This document shows positions 9,335 through 19,115 of a DNA stretch of 64,000 nt, in pieces (the stretch's first letter is position 1; the number at the start of each line of letters is the position of its first letter). The notes under the pieces were generated by a model. The model saw nothing but the letters and a program-made list of their open reading frames with translations. It was not told the origin of the DNA and did no database searches. Made by a program: the position numbers and the translations under genes. This stretch comes from Planctomycetota bacterium (lineage in GTDB: Bacteria; Planctomycetota; Planctomycetia; Pirellulales; Pirellulaceae), in the NCBI GenBank assembly GCA_029259935.1, contig JAJDEH010000065.1:42419-106418 (forward strand). The letters run 5' to 3'.

Positions 9335-10756
9335 ATGAAATGCAACCGAGTCGATCAACCCAATTCACGGCGCGAATTCCTCTGCAATGCTGGCGGTGGG
9401 TTCGGTGCGTTGGCGTTTGCCGCGCTCAGTGGGCAATCGCTGTTCGCCGACAGGCCGGAAAACCCGGTCGCGAAGCAGATTCCCAATCGCCTTGGCACCG
9501 CCAAGAACATCATCTGGCTGTTCATGGAAGGCGGACCAAGCCATCTCGACTTGTTCGACCGCAAGCCGCTGGTCAACGAACTCGCCGGACAAACATTGCC
9601 GGACAGTTTTGAGCGTCCGGTCACGGCCATGGGTGAGGTCAATTCGCCGATGCTGGAATGCAAACGCAAGTGGCGGCAGTGCGGGGAAAGCGGACGTTGG
9701 ATTTCCGACTGGCTGCCACATCACCACGGGATCGCTGACGAACTCTGCGTGATCCACTCGTGCGTTTCGGACGGCATCAATCACGCCGGCGGCGTCTGCC
9801 AGATGAACACGGGCGCGGTATTCGGCGGTCGACCGTCGCTCGGTGCGTGGGTTTCGTACGGACTCGGAACACCCACCGAAAGCCTGCCGACATATGTCGT
9901 GATGAAGGACAGCAACTCGATGGTCGTCAACGGAGCCCGCGCTTGGGGTTCTGGATTCATGCCGTCCAGTCATCAAGGTGTGTTGTTCGAGACCGGCGCC
10001 GAACCGCTCCGCAACTTGAACAACCCCCAAGGCGTCTCGGCCCGACAGCAAGAACGAAAGCTCGCATTCATTAACCAGCTCAACCGCCGCCATTACGCCG
10101 GCCGCGAATCAAACACTGAATTGGATGCGCGCATCCGCAGCTACGAACTGGCCGCGAAAATGCAGGCCGACGCGCCGCACGCGATCGATCTGGAAAACGA
10201 ACCGGAGCACGTGAAGAAATTGTATGGCTTGGACCAGAAAGAGACTGAAGTTTACGGACGTCAATGCCTGTTGGCGCGGCGGTTGGTCGAGCGCGGCGTT
10301 CGCTTCATTCAGCTCTACTCCGGCGCGGGCAGCAAGTGGGACAGCCACAGCAACATCGAGTCAAACCATTCCCGCCTCTGCCGCGGCGTGGACCAGCCAA
10401 TCGCGGCCCTGATCGCCGACTTGAAACAGCGTGGGCTGCTGGATGACACGCTGGTCATTTGGGGCGGAGAGTTTGGCCGCACACCGATGAGCGAAAAAGG
10501 CACGGGCCGCGACCACAACCCGACCGGCTTCACGATGTGGATGGCGGGCGGCGGCGTGAAAGCCGGCCAGACGATCGGTGCCACCGACGACCTGGGCCTG
10601 TTCGCCGTCGAGGACAAACTTCACGTGCACGACATCCACGCCACTATCATGGGCTTGCTCGGCATCGATCACACCAAGGCGATTTACATGCACAAGGGCC
10701 GTCCTGAACGAGTTGACCTGAACGAAGGACACTTCTTTGAGGAGATTATTTCCTGA
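9335..10756 (+). CDS. DUF1501 protein with Tat signal
   Basis: A 473-residue member of DUF1501, a branch of the alkaline phosphatase/sulfatase fold that is almost always encoded next to DUF1549/DUF1553 genes in planctomycetes. The ATG at 9335 opens a twin-arginine signal (SRREFLCNAGGGFGALAF). Family hallmarks are IWLFMEGGPSHLDLFDRKP near 50, [19 protein letters not shown], and TLVIWGGEFGRTPMSEKGTGRDH, followed by GFTMWMAGGGVKAG. It lies 8 bases after the cytochrome gene, and its stop (TGATG) overlaps the next ATG. The two proteins probably act together in the periplasm; the substrate is unknown. Confidence 0.93.
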   Translation: MKCNRVDQPNSRREFLCNAGGGFGALAFAALSGQSLFADRPENPVAKQIPNRLGTAKNIIWLFMEGGPSHLDLFDRKPLVNELAGQTLPDSFERPVTAMGEVNSPMLECKRKWRQCGESGRWISDWLPHHHGIADELCVIHSCVSDGINHAGGVCQMNTGAVFGGRPSLGAWVSYGLGTPTESLPTYVVMKDSNSMVVNGARAWGSGFMPSSHQGVLFETGAEPLRNLNNPQGVSARQQERKLAFINQLNRRHYAGRESNTELDARIRSYELAAKMQADAPHAIDLENEPEHVKKLYGLDQKETEVYGRQCLLARRLVERGVRFIQLYSGAGSKWDSHSNIESNHSRLCRGVDQPIAALIADLKQRGLLDDTLVIWGGEFGRTPMSEKGTGRDHNPTGFTMWMAGGGVKAGQTIGATDDLGLFAVEDKLHVHDIHATIMGLLGIDHTKAIYMHKGRPERVDLNEGHFFEEIIS

Positions 10757-13700
10757 TGGTGGGATCAGTTTTGGTTACGGCGATGATCACCCTTGTCGCG
10801 GCTGACAATTCATCGCCGGCCGCCCGCTGGGACTTCGGTACGGAAGAAGCCACGACGCTGACAGCCAGCGGAAACGTGCAGCGCGATCAGGCCGGACCGC
10901 GGCCGCCGGAGTTCCCGGACTTAGCCGCGAACAACACGGCCGTGCGAGTTGACGCGAGCGCCTACTTGTCCGTGCCCGATACGGGGCCGGACAGCGACTT
11001 CGACTTTGCCAATGGCGACGCCATCACGATCGAGGCGTGGGTCAATCCAACCAGCATCCGCGAGGGACAGCCCCGATACATCATCGGCAAGGGCCGAACA
11101 GGTTCGCCGAAGTTCACGCGCGACAATCAGAACTGGTCGCTGCGCGTGGTCGGCGTCAAAGGTGAAGCTAGACTGAGTTTTCTTTTCGCAACGAAGCTGT
11201 CGGGCAGTGACAAGCACTGGCATCGATGGGATTCAAAGCAAGGTTTTCCCGTCGCCACGGGATGGCATCACATCGCCGTGTCGTATCGTTTTGGCGATCC
11301 GAAATCGATTCGCGGCTGGGTCAACGGCAAACCGACCGACGGGACATGGAGCTATGGCGGCGAGACGAAGGAACCGCCCATCGTCGATGACGATGAGATT
11401 CGCATCGGCAACAGTTTCGAAGGTCTGCTCGACGCGATCGCTATTCACCGCGTGGCGCTCGACGACAAAGACATGGCCGCCCGTTTTCATCGCGTCGGAA
11501 AACCACGCATTGTAGAGCCTCAACCGGAAGTCATGCCCGAACTGGCGGGCGTTCCGGACGGCCGCGTGCTGGTGCAGTTCAGCGCGGGCCTGCCGACACA
11601 TGACCGCTGGCTCAACGAAGGTGAACAATGGCCGTCTGAGTCCGCGCGCTGGATCGGTGATACATTTCTGCTCCCGCGCATTCCGCTGCAGTACGACGCG
11701 TGGGGCATCCGTTCAAGCTGGAGCGCTCCGCTGCTGCTTCGCATGGCCGGCGATGTGGAACTTCCCGCTGGAAAGCATCGCTTCCTGATGCGTGCCCGCG
11801 CGCTGGGCCGCTTGTGGATCGACGGCAAGGTTGTCGCGCGAACCAAACCAATTGCGAAGCGCCCGCCCGACGGCGAGGAACCAGTCACGCCCGTTACCGT
11901 GCCGCCACTTGCTGGCACGAGAATTCACGGATACCACCAGCAGGAAGTGTTCGGTGAAGCGACGATCGAACCGAAAGCCAACGGCAAGTCGCGTGTTGTA
12001 CTGGAACTCGTCGTAGGCGGCAATGGACACCGTACGGAAACAGGCGAAGTCTGTGTGGCCATGCTGACAGCGGACGGCGAGTCCTATGAGGTGCTTGGTC
12101 CAAGTACGAACCGACTGCCGCTGACCGACGTGGCCATTGAACCGGCGTTGTCACGGATTGAGGAATCGCTCGCACAATTCGACGACGAACGACGCCGCGG
12201 CGCTGCCGCGTCACAGAATGACTTCTGGCAAAAACGGCATGACTTTGCTCGCACGTGGGCCAAAGAGAATCCGTCGCCTGAACTTCGCGAAGGATCCGCT
12301 CATCCGATCGACAGTTTCATCACCGCGAAGATCGAACGCGCCCTTGTCGCATCATCCGGCACCGACGCTCGTCAGGCCGAACACTTTCACGGCAAAATTC
12401 TTCCGATCCTGCGCGAGCATTGCTTCCGCTGCCACGGCGAAAAGGACAAAGGGGGCTTGAAGCTCGACTCGCGCGAAGCAGCGCTTAAGGGCGGTGACTC
12501 GGAAGTATCCGCGGTCGTTCCCCGTGATCTCGAAGCCAGCGAGTTGATCGCCCGAATTCGATCCGACGACGAAGATCTGCGCATGCCGCCAACGGAAAAG
12601 GGATTGGGTGGCGAACAGGTCAAGCTGCTCGAACAATGGGTTATGTCGGGGGCGGACTGGCCTGCACGGCCGTTGGACAAAGCCGACGTGGCGTTGTCGC
12701 CGGTCATTGGCGATGAAGCGTTCCTTCGTCGCATTTACCTCGACACGATTGGTGTGCCGCCAACGGCGGATGAAGCGCACGCGTTTCTGGCCGGCGCGAA
12801 GCCGGACCAACGCAAGCAGGTCATCAATGACCTGCTCAACGACGATCGTTTCGCCGATCAATGGATGAGTTTCTGGCTGGATCTGCTCGCGGAGAATCCG
12901 TCGTTGCTCAACGCATCGCTCAACAGCACGGGACCCTTTCGGTGGTTCCTGTACGACTCGCTGCAGGACAACAAGTCGTTGGATCGCATGGTCACGGAAC
13001 TGCTCATGTTGCGCGGCGGTGCAGCGGAAGGCGGTAGCGCGGGGTTCGGACTCGCGGGCGAAAACGACGCACCTCTCGCCGCCAAGGGTCACATTGTCGC
13101 GTCGGCGTTTCTTGGAATCGAGTTGCAGTGCGCCCGCTGTCACGACTCGCCTTATCACAGCACGACGCAACAGGACCTTTACTCGCTGGCCGCCATGTTC
13201 AGTCGCAAGCCGGTCAAGGTTCCCACGACCAGCCGCGTGCCGGCCACGTTTTTCGAGAATCAAAAGGTCCGCAAGTCGCTCATTCAGGTCACGCTCCAGC
13301 CCGATCAGCCCGTGCGTCCCCGGTGGCCGTTCGCGTCGGTCACGGGCGCTGCGGATGGTGCGGACATTGACCGGCTCATGCAGAAACCGGCCGATACGCG
13401 CGAGCGACTCGCCGCGCTGATCACGGCCCCGCAGAATGCACGCTTCTCGCGCGTCCTTGTGAATCGGATCTGGAGACAGTTGATCGGGGCGGGACTCGTC
13501 GAACCGGTCCATGACTGGGAAGGCAACACGGCCAGTCATCCGCAACTGCTCGACTGGCTGGCTCATGAGCTGATCACTCACGATTACGACCTGCGACACG
13601 TCGTACGCTTGATCGTTTCGTCGGAGACTTATCAACGCACGGCCGTTGGGGCAAACCTTGCCGCGTCGGCGACGATGCGATTCTTCAACGCGCCGGAACG

Positions 13701-14424
13701 TCGTCGATTAACTGCCGAGCAGATTGTCGATTCGCTGCACCATGCCACGGGACGTCCGATTGACGTCGAAGAACTTACGTTCGTTCATGACGGACGCCGC
13801 CCGTTGGGCAGCCGCCAGACACTGGGCCGTCCCCGACGCGCGTGGATGTTCGGCGATCTGAAGAACGAGCGCGACCGACCCAGCCTGTCGCTGCCGAAGG
13901 CGCGCGCGGTCGTCGATGTGCTCGAAGCATTCGGCTGGACTGGCGCGCGGCAGATGCCGATCACGGAGCGCGAGTCCGAGCCCAATCTTTTGCAGCCAGG
14001 CGTCCTCGCCAACGGCACACTGTCCGTCGCGCTGACGCGGGCGTCGCATCAAAGTGAACTTGCGGACCTGGCCATCGCCGCCAAGTCGCCGCAGTCGCTG
14101 GTCAACACGCTGTTCCTGCGCATCCTCAGCCGATCACCCAAACCGGACGAACGAAAGGCCTTCACCGCAGCGCTGGCCGAGGGGTTTGACGCGCGTTTGG
14201 TTCCAGCCAACAAAATAGCTCGCGTCGAAAGCCTTCCGCCGTTGCCCCAGGTCACGTGGTTCAACCACGGACGCTCCAAAGCCAATGAGATACAACTGGA
14301 AATCGAACGTCGCGTCCACGCAGGTCCGCCGCCAGACCCACGCCTTGAGCCAGCCTGGCGCGTTGTCTATGAAGACGCCGCCTGGAGCCTGATCAATCAT
14401 CGCGAATTCGTGTGGATGCCGTAA
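10756..14424 (+). CDS. Secreted LamG/cytochrome c/DUF1549/DUF1553 protein
   Basis: Exported 1222-residue paralogue of the protein at 6093, with a different domain order. An N-terminal signal is followed by a LamG-like beta-sandwich at about 20-250 ([34 protein letters not shown]). A linker with a possible carbohydrate-binding-like fold spans about 260-450. The PSCyt1 heme motif CFRCHG is near 556, then DUF1549 from about 650 with [11 protein letters not shown] near 791, and DUF1553 from about 890 to the end ([30 protein letters not shown]). Its ATG overlaps the DUF1501 stop by one base. The adhesion-type LamG domain suggests it works at a glycan surface; the chemistry is unknown. Confidence 0.9.
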   Translation: MVGSVLVTAMITLVAADNSSPAARWDFGTEEATTLTASGNVQRDQAGPRPPEFPDLAANNTAVRVDASAYLSVPDTGPDSDFDFANGDAITIEAWVNPTSIREGQPRYIIGKGRTGSPKFTRDNQNWSLRVVGVKGEARLSFLFATKLSGSDKHWHRWDSKQGFPVATGWHHIAVSYRFGDPKSIRGWVNGKPTDGTWSYGGETKEPPIVDDDEIRIGNSFEGLLDAIAIHRVALDDKDMAARFHRVGKPRIVEPQPEVMPELAGVPDGRVLVQFSAGLPTHDRWLNEGEQWPSESARWIGDTFLLPRIPLQYDAWGIRSSWSAPLLLRMAGDVELPAGKHRFLMRARALGRLWIDGKVVARTKPIAKRPPDGEEPVTPVTVPPLAGTRIHGYHQQEVFGEATIEPKANGKSRVVLELVVGGNGHRTETGEVCVAMLTADGESYEVLGPSTNRLPLTDVAIEPALSRIEESLAQFDDERRRGAAASQNDFWQKRHDFARTWAKENPSPELREGSAHPIDSFITAKIERALVASSGTDARQAEHFHGKILPILREHCFRCHGEKDKGGLKLDSREAALKGGDSEVSAVVPRDLEASELIARIRSDDEDLRMPPTEKGLGGEQVKLLEQWVMSGADWPARPLDKADVALSPVIGDEAFLRRIYLDTIGVPPTADEAHAFLAGAKPDQRKQVINDLLNDDRFADQWMSFWLDLLAENPSLLNASLNSTGPFRWFLYDSLQDNKSLDRMVTELLMLRGGAAEGGSAGFGLAGENDAPLAAKGHIVASAFLGIELQCARCHDSPYHSTTQQDLYSLAAMFSRKPVKVPTTSRVPATFFENQKVRKSLIQVTLQPDQPVRPRWPFASVTGAADGADIDRLMQKPADTRERLAALITAPQNARFSRVLVNRIWRQLIGAGLVEPVHDWEGNTASHPQLLDWLAHELITHDYDLRHVVRLIVSSETYQRTAVGANLAASATMRFFNAPERRRLTAEQIVDSLHHATGRPIDVEELTFVHDGRRPLGSRQTLGRPRRAWMFGDLKNERDRPSLSLPKARAVVDVLEAFGWTGARQMPITERESEPNLLQPGVLANGTLSVALTRASHQSELADLAIAAKSPQSLVNTLFLRILSRSPKPDERKAFTAALAEGFDARLVPANKIARVESLPPLPQVTWFNHGRSKANEIQLEIERRVHAGPPPDPRLEPAWRVVYEDAAWSLINHREFVWMP

Positions 14425-14438
14425 AGGAGATATCAATC

Positions 14439-15734
14439 ATGAAGCCATTGGCCTCACTCAATCGTCGCGAGTTTCTCGCCGCGGGCGCGGCTGCCGGTTG
14501 TGGCCTCGCCTTGCCACAACTGGCCATCGCTGGCCCAAGCGACCAACGCATCAAGGGCAAAGCCGAACACGTGATCTCGATCTGGTTGGGCGGCGGCATG
14601 GGTCAGATCGACACGTTCGATCCAAAAAGAAAAGGCGATCCGAAAAAGAAGTTGGCCGGCTCTTACTACGACTCGATCGAGACGGCTGTTCCTGGCGTGG
14701 GATTGTGCGAGCACCTGCCGCAACTCGCACGGCTGATGGACCGCGTCACGGCCGTGCGCGGCGTGCATCACGAAATGATCGACGAGCACGCGGCCGCCAC
14801 GAATCGCATGCACACCGGACGCCCGATCAGCGGAACGATTGCGTATCCGTCGCTGGGGTCAATCATTGCGCACGAACGCGTTGCGGCCAATGAGGGTGCT
14901 CCGCCGTATGTTTTGATCGGATATCCAAACGTAACACGCGGTCCCGGATTTCTCGGCACGCGTGACAGCTATCTTTATTTAACCGACACCAGCCAGGGTC
15001 CGGCCGGACTGACTCGCCCCGACGGTATCACACCACGGCGGCAATCGCGGCGGGAGGAATTCCTCGCCGTTCTGAAACGCAACGCCGATCCCACTACCGA
15101 CCAGCGGCTGCTCGATTACGACGCGGCGATTGCACAGAGCCTGAAACTGAGCGGCCCTGAATTCATGCGTGTTTTTCAACTAGATCGCGAACCGGCTGAC
15201 TTACGAAACCGCTACGGTGGCGAATTCGGACAGCGCTGCCTGCTCAGCCGCCGGCTTGTCGAGCGCGGCGTGCGATTCATCGAAGTGTCACACAACTTGA
15301 ATTTCCTGAATGGCATCGGTTGGGATGTGCACAACGAAGGCATTCTGAATCAGCACAAGTTGATTCAGGAAATGGACACCGCTGTAGCCACGCTCATCAC
15401 GGATCTCGAGCAGAAACAGCTGCTGGACAAAACCCTGATCGTGATCACCACCGAATTCGGCCGCCCACCCGAATTCGACAGCGGCGGCGGCCGAGGCCAT
15501 CAGGGCACAGCATTCAGTTGCGTCCTTGCCGGCGGCGGCCTGAATCACTGCGGAGCGTGGGGCGAAACCGACGAAATCGCCAAGAAGATTGTGGCCAACC
15601 CCGTCGGCGTCCCGGACTTCTTCGCCACGATCTGCGCGGCGGTTGGAGTCGATCACCGCAAAAATCTTTACGACGGCGACCGCCCCGTCCCTATAACCGA
15701 TAGGGGCCAGCCGATTCCTGAACTGTTTGCTTAA
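14439..15734 (+). CDS. DUF1501 protein with Tat signal (second copy)
   Basis: A 431-residue DUF1501 protein. The ATG at 14439 is preceded by AAAGGAG at a spacing of 9 and opens [20 protein letters not shown], a twin-arginine signal; an earlier in-frame start at 14412 lies inside the previous gene and lacks a ribosome binding site. Family motifs: [52 protein letters not shown] and [13 protein letters not shown]. It completes the second cytochrome/DUF1501 pair of the operon begun by the ECF sigma factor. It converges with the sulfatase gene across only 36 bases, where I see no clear terminator. Confidence 0.93.
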   Translation: MKPLASLNRREFLAAGAAAGCGLALPQLAIAGPSDQRIKGKAEHVISIWLGGGMGQIDTFDPKRKGDPKKKLAGSYYDSIETAVPGVGLCEHLPQLARLMDRVTAVRGVHHEMIDEHAAATNRMHTGRPISGTIAYPSLGSIIAHERVAANEGAPPYVLIGYPNVTRGPGFLGTRDSYLYLTDTSQGPAGLTRPDGITPRRQSRREEFLAVLKRNADPTTDQRLLDYDAAIAQSLKLSGPEFMRVFQLDREPADLRNRYGGEFGQRCLLSRRLVERGVRFIEVSHNLNFLNGIGWDVHNEGILNQHKLIQEMDTAVATLITDLEQKQLLDKTLIVITTEFGRPPEFDSGGGRGHQGTAFSCVLAGGGLNHCGAWGETDEIAKKIVANPVGVPDFFATICAAVGVDHRKNLYDGDRPVPITDRGQPIPELFA

Positions 15735-15770
15735 CTCCCCCATCCGACCGATTTCTCGGGCCGCAATCCG

Positions 15771-17750
15771 TCATTGGGAACCGACGATCCCTATTTCCGC
15801 CAGCGACGCCCAAGGTCCTCCGTTCACTTCCGACAGAATACGAATCCGAACGAAACGCCCCGAGATCGGCTCGCACTTAACTTCCTGTGCTGATTTCATT
15901 TTCTTGAATGTCGCCTTCGCGATCGGCTGGCCAAAACCGTCGGCGGTTTCGCTCACGGAAAACTCGCACTTGGCAAGAGCTCCATTCCAACTGGCGTCTT
16001 GCCGGGGCAGACAAAGGAAGCCTCGGATCTTCGCGCTGACGCCCAGGTCAATGACTAGTTCATGCGGATGCTTTTGGAGTTCGGGAGCGAACTGCGTATG
16101 CCAGTGTGTTCTCGGATCTCCGTCGATGGCGTTGGCGGCAAGCTTGCCGTTCCCTCGTGATTCGCTGCTGGCACGAGCGATCTTCCAGCCCTTGGAAGGC
16201 AGCAGTCCTTCCTTCGGAAGCGAGTTGACTTTGCCTTGGCCAGACGGGCCGCGTCGGCCCCCAAACTTGGCACGGCGATCCCGTTCGTGGAGTTCCCGAT
16301 CATGAAAAACGCCTTCTTCGACCGGTTCGTGCGCTTGTTCGGCGAATGCTTTCAACTTGGCCAGGACGTCAGGGTGATCCGAACCGACATCCGTCTTTTC
16401 GCTGATGTCGCGACTTAGGTCGTATAACTCCCATTCATGATCCTTGCCCGGCTGAATCGCCTTCCAGTCGTGCATGCGGACCGCCGTTTGACTGCCCAAC
16501 TCCCAATATAGGTACTCATGTCGCGCCTGCTTGCGACCGGCTTTATCTTCACCCAACAGTTCGGGAACAATCGAAATGCCGTCCACGTCCTGGGGAACCT
16601 TGACACCCGCCAGTTCAGTGACCGTTGGCAGCACATCGGGAAAGTACCACAGCAGATCGCTCACGCGCCCCGCCTCGATGCGATCCGGCCAGCGAGCGAT
16701 CATCGGGATTCTCAGACCGCCTTCATATAGATTCCCTTTCTTGCCGCGGAATTCGACGCCCGTCTTTGGATCGACGTTCGCGCCGTGGAAACCGCGCGGG
16801 TGCTCCGCGTCGCGAAAGTAATCGTTGCCGCCGTTATCACCGCAAAAGAAGACGATGGTGTTCTGGTCGAGCTTCAGTTCGCGAAGCAAATCCAAGACTT
16901 CACCTACTTGCCGGTCGACCATTGTCACCATGGCCGCGAATCGTTTGGCTTGCTCGGGCCACGTCTTGTCCTTGTAGACTTGCCACGCGGGATCGCTGTC
17001 GGGAATGTCAAAGATTCCATGCGGAGGCGTGATCGGCAAATAGCAGAAGAACGGTTTCTCTCGATTGTCGCGAATGAATTTCTTCGCCCCATCGAAGATC
17101 ACGTATTGCGAATACGTTGCGCCATCGCTGCCGCCACGATTGCCGGCCAGTGGCACTTCCTCGCTGTTACGAACGAGGTACGGCGGATAGTAGCTGTGAG
17201 CGTGAACCTGATCGTAGTAACCAAGAAAGACATCAAAGCCATGTTGCTCGGGCACGCCGGTCGAGCCGCGGCCGCCGCAGCCCCATTTTCCGAAGCCTCC
17301 GGTTGCATAGCCAACCTGCTTCAACAGCGAGGCCACCGTTTGCTCGCCTTGGCGTAAGGGAGTTCCACCGCCATTCGAACGAACGGAAGTATGTCCGCTG
17401 TGTTTGCCGGTCATCAGACAGCAGCGAGTCGGCGCGCAAACCGAGGAACCGGCCAGCGCCTGAGTGAATCTCATTCCCTCGCGCGCCATACGATCGATGC
17501 GCGGAGTTTGGATGTTGGGATTTCCCAGACAGGACAATTCGTAGTAACCCAGTTCGTCCGCCATGATGTAGACGATGTTGGGGCGATCGCTTGCCTGGGT
17601 GTTAACTGGTTGCGCAAATACTTGCCCAACGAATACGACAACCGTCGAAATCGTTAGTGTCGTTATTTTGTGTAGTAAATTACGCGGGAACGACCCGTGG
17701 AAACCGGGTCTCGTTTCGGCAACGAACTGAAACATCATGCATCCTCTCAT
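15771..17750 (-). CDS. Secreted sulfatase with C-terminal F5/8-type domain
   Basis: Arylsulfatase-family enzyme of 659 residues that should hydrolyse sulfate esters outside the cytoplasm. The CAPTR motif at 105-109 carries the Cys converted to formylglycine. The metal-site stretch is NIVYIMADELGYYELSCLGN, with DE where DD is more usual. Other family motifs: TGKHSGHTSVR and VFFCGDNGGND. Residues 28-47 form the hydrophobic signal. From about 520 to the end there is a discoidin/F5-8 type C-like beta-sandwich (ANAIDGDPRTHWHTQFAPEL, LVIDLGVSAKIRGFLCLP), which usually binds a glycan. The substrate is probably a sulfated polysaccharide. Its tail-to-tail position with the ECF/cytochrome operon is a common planctomycete context. 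Confidence 0.93.
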   Translation of the reverse strand: MRGCMMFQFVAETRPGFHGSFPRNLLHKITTLTISTVVVFVGQVFAQPVNTQASDRPNIVYIMADELGYYELSCLGNPNIQTPRIDRMAREGMRFTQALAGSSVCAPTRCCLMTGKHSGHTSVRSNGGGTPLRQGEQTVASLLKQVGYATGGFGKWGCGGRGSTGVPEQHGFDVFLGYYDQVHAHSYYPPYLVRNSEEVPLAGNRGGSDGATYSQYVIFDGAKKFIRDNREKPFFCYLPITPPHGIFDIPDSDPAWQVYKDKTWPEQAKRFAAMVTMVDRQVGEVLDLLRELKLDQNTIVFFCGDNGGNDYFRDAEHPRGFHGANVDPKTGVEFRGKKGNLYEGGLRIPMIARWPDRIEAGRVSDLLWYFPDVLPTVTELAGVKVPQDVDGISIVPELLGEDKAGRKQARHEYLYWELGSQTAVRMHDWKAIQPGKDHEWELYDLSRDISEKTDVGSDHPDVLAKLKAFAEQAHEPVEEGVFHDRELHERDRRAKFGGRRGPSGQGKVNSLPKEGLLPSKGWKIARASSESRGNGKLAANAIDGDPRTHWHTQFAPELQKHPHELVIDLGVSAKIRGFLCLPRQDASWNGALAKCEFSVSETADGFGQPIAKATFKKMKSAQEVKCEPISGRFVRIRILSEVNGGPWASLAEIGIVGSQ

Positions 17751-17984
17751 TCAAATCACGCGTGTGCCGCGCTCGATTCTCTCTCGCTCAACGTCGCGCC
17801 GCTAGTGGCTATTGCGAAACAAAGACCCGACGCCCGCGTGCGGCAACCCGTCAGGTGGCGATGGAAAGGAACCGAAACTGGTTCCGACTCAATTCTCTCC
17901 TCTCGAAAATCCACAGTCAATTCCCACGGGCAACTGGGCGTCTACGACGTGTTCATGTTGACCAACGCGCTGCAATGTGGCGTT

Positions 17985-18842
17985 TCACGGACCTTCGCCT
18001 CCTCGGGCGCGAATGGTTTCGAGCAGGATCGGGCGCAGCGACTCGATATCTTCGGCGAGGGCGTCTCGTGCCGTTTGCCACTTGCCTTCCAGCACGGCTG
18101 CCAGGATCAAGCGATGTTGACGGGCGATTTTGGTTAGTTGGCGGTCGCCAATTGCGGCGTAGTTGTAGAGGGCCGTGTAATATGCGCCGTGGCGATCGAA
18201 AAAGTCTTGTATGTACCGGTTCCCGGAACGGTCGACCCAATAGCGATGCAGCGTGTTGTCGATAATCGGCGCGGTGTCGGCGTCGCCGGTTTGATTTCCT
18301 TCACGAATGCGGCGTAGCACCTCGGGTTCGATTCGCTCGCGGCACATGTCGAGCGCCTTCAGTTCAAGCAGGACGCGGATCTCTAGATAGTCGTCCAGAT
18401 CTTCGCCGCGAAAAGGACGGACGTGCCAACCACATCGTGGTTCGTGTTCGAGGATCCCCGTTCCGGCCAGATGATGGAAGATGCTCTGCACCTGGGCTCG
18501 CCCAATTCCGTAGTGTTCCGCCGTGTCCCTGATTTTCCACTTACGTGACTCTCCGTTCAGGCTCTCGCGAATTGCATCCTCTCGGATGATATTTTGCCAG
18601 TCTGGCGGAGGCGTGACTTGGGGTATCTCGCCCTGGTCGGTGATCGGCGAAATCGCCAATCGGCCATTGGGTTCCTTGCGAATCACATTCTGCTCGATCA
18701 GCGCGGAAACGGCGGTCCGCACTGGCATCATGCTCACCGAATAGTGTTTCGCCAGCCCGGTAAGCGTCAGATTCTCCGGCACGCTATCGCCAGATTGAAT
18801 CCTCGCGCGCAGGTCCGTGGCAATAAACTCCCAGATATTCAT
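17985..18842 (-). CDS. GntR-family transcriptional regulator with two winged helices
   Basis: DNA-binding regulator of 285 residues from the ATG at 18842; the frame is open 69 bases further upstream but without protein-like composition. The first winged helix is at about 1-70 (LTLTGLAKHYSVSMMPVRTA, NVIRKEPNGRLAIS), typical GntR. A second, HTH-like unit follows at about 75-145 (WKIRDTAEHYGIGRAQVQSI, GTGILEHEPRCGWHVRPF). An all-helical FCD-type effector domain covers about 148-285. Transcribed away from the GcvPA-like operon, it is the likely local regulator, responding to a small carboxylate or amino acid. FCD domains bind such ligands; which one is unknown. Confidence 0.85.
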   Translation of the reverse strand: MNIWEFIATDLRARIQSGDSVPENLTLTGLAKHYSVSMMPVRTAVSALIEQNVIRKEPNGRLAISPITDQGEIPQVTPPPDWQNIIREDAIRESLNGESRKWKIRDTAEHYGIGRAQVQSIFHHLAGTGILEHEPRCGWHVRPFRGEDLDDYLEIRVLLELKALDMCRERIEPEVLRRIREGNQTGDADTAPIIDNTLHRYWVDRSGNRYIQDFFDRHGAYYTALYNYAAIGDRQLTKIARQHRLILAAVLEGKWQTARDALAEDIESLRPILLETIRARGGEGP

Positions 18843-19115
18843 GGTCAATCGTTCATGCGAAAGCGGTCTCGTAACGCGCGGCCAAGCAGCCGATGTGCTG
18901 GCCGACGGCAAAACGCTAGCTTATCCCGCACGCTGAATCCAGGTGAGAAAAATTGTAATTTGCACTCCGTCCTTCAAAGTTACTTGACATGTACGCACAA
19001 ATCAATCACGATTGCTTTCGCAGGATAAATCAACATTTGGTGGTCGCCGCCCCCTAGTCTTGGGGGCCGAGGTGCCCCGCATGAACACTTTTTGGTTGCA
19101 GAGAGATAAGAGTCG
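18843..19115. promoter_or_regulatory. Divergent promoter region, GntR regulator / GcvPA-like operon
   Basis: 273 bases between divergent genes. A -35-like TTGACA is at 18984-18989, but no good -10 follows at 17 bases. A GC hairpin, GCCCCC (19049-19054) pairing with GGGGGC (19062-19067) around a 7-base loop, sits about 50 bases before the gcvPA-like ATG without a T run, so it may be a leader structure. Operators for the GntR protein are expected here but none is obvious. Confidence 0.4.
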
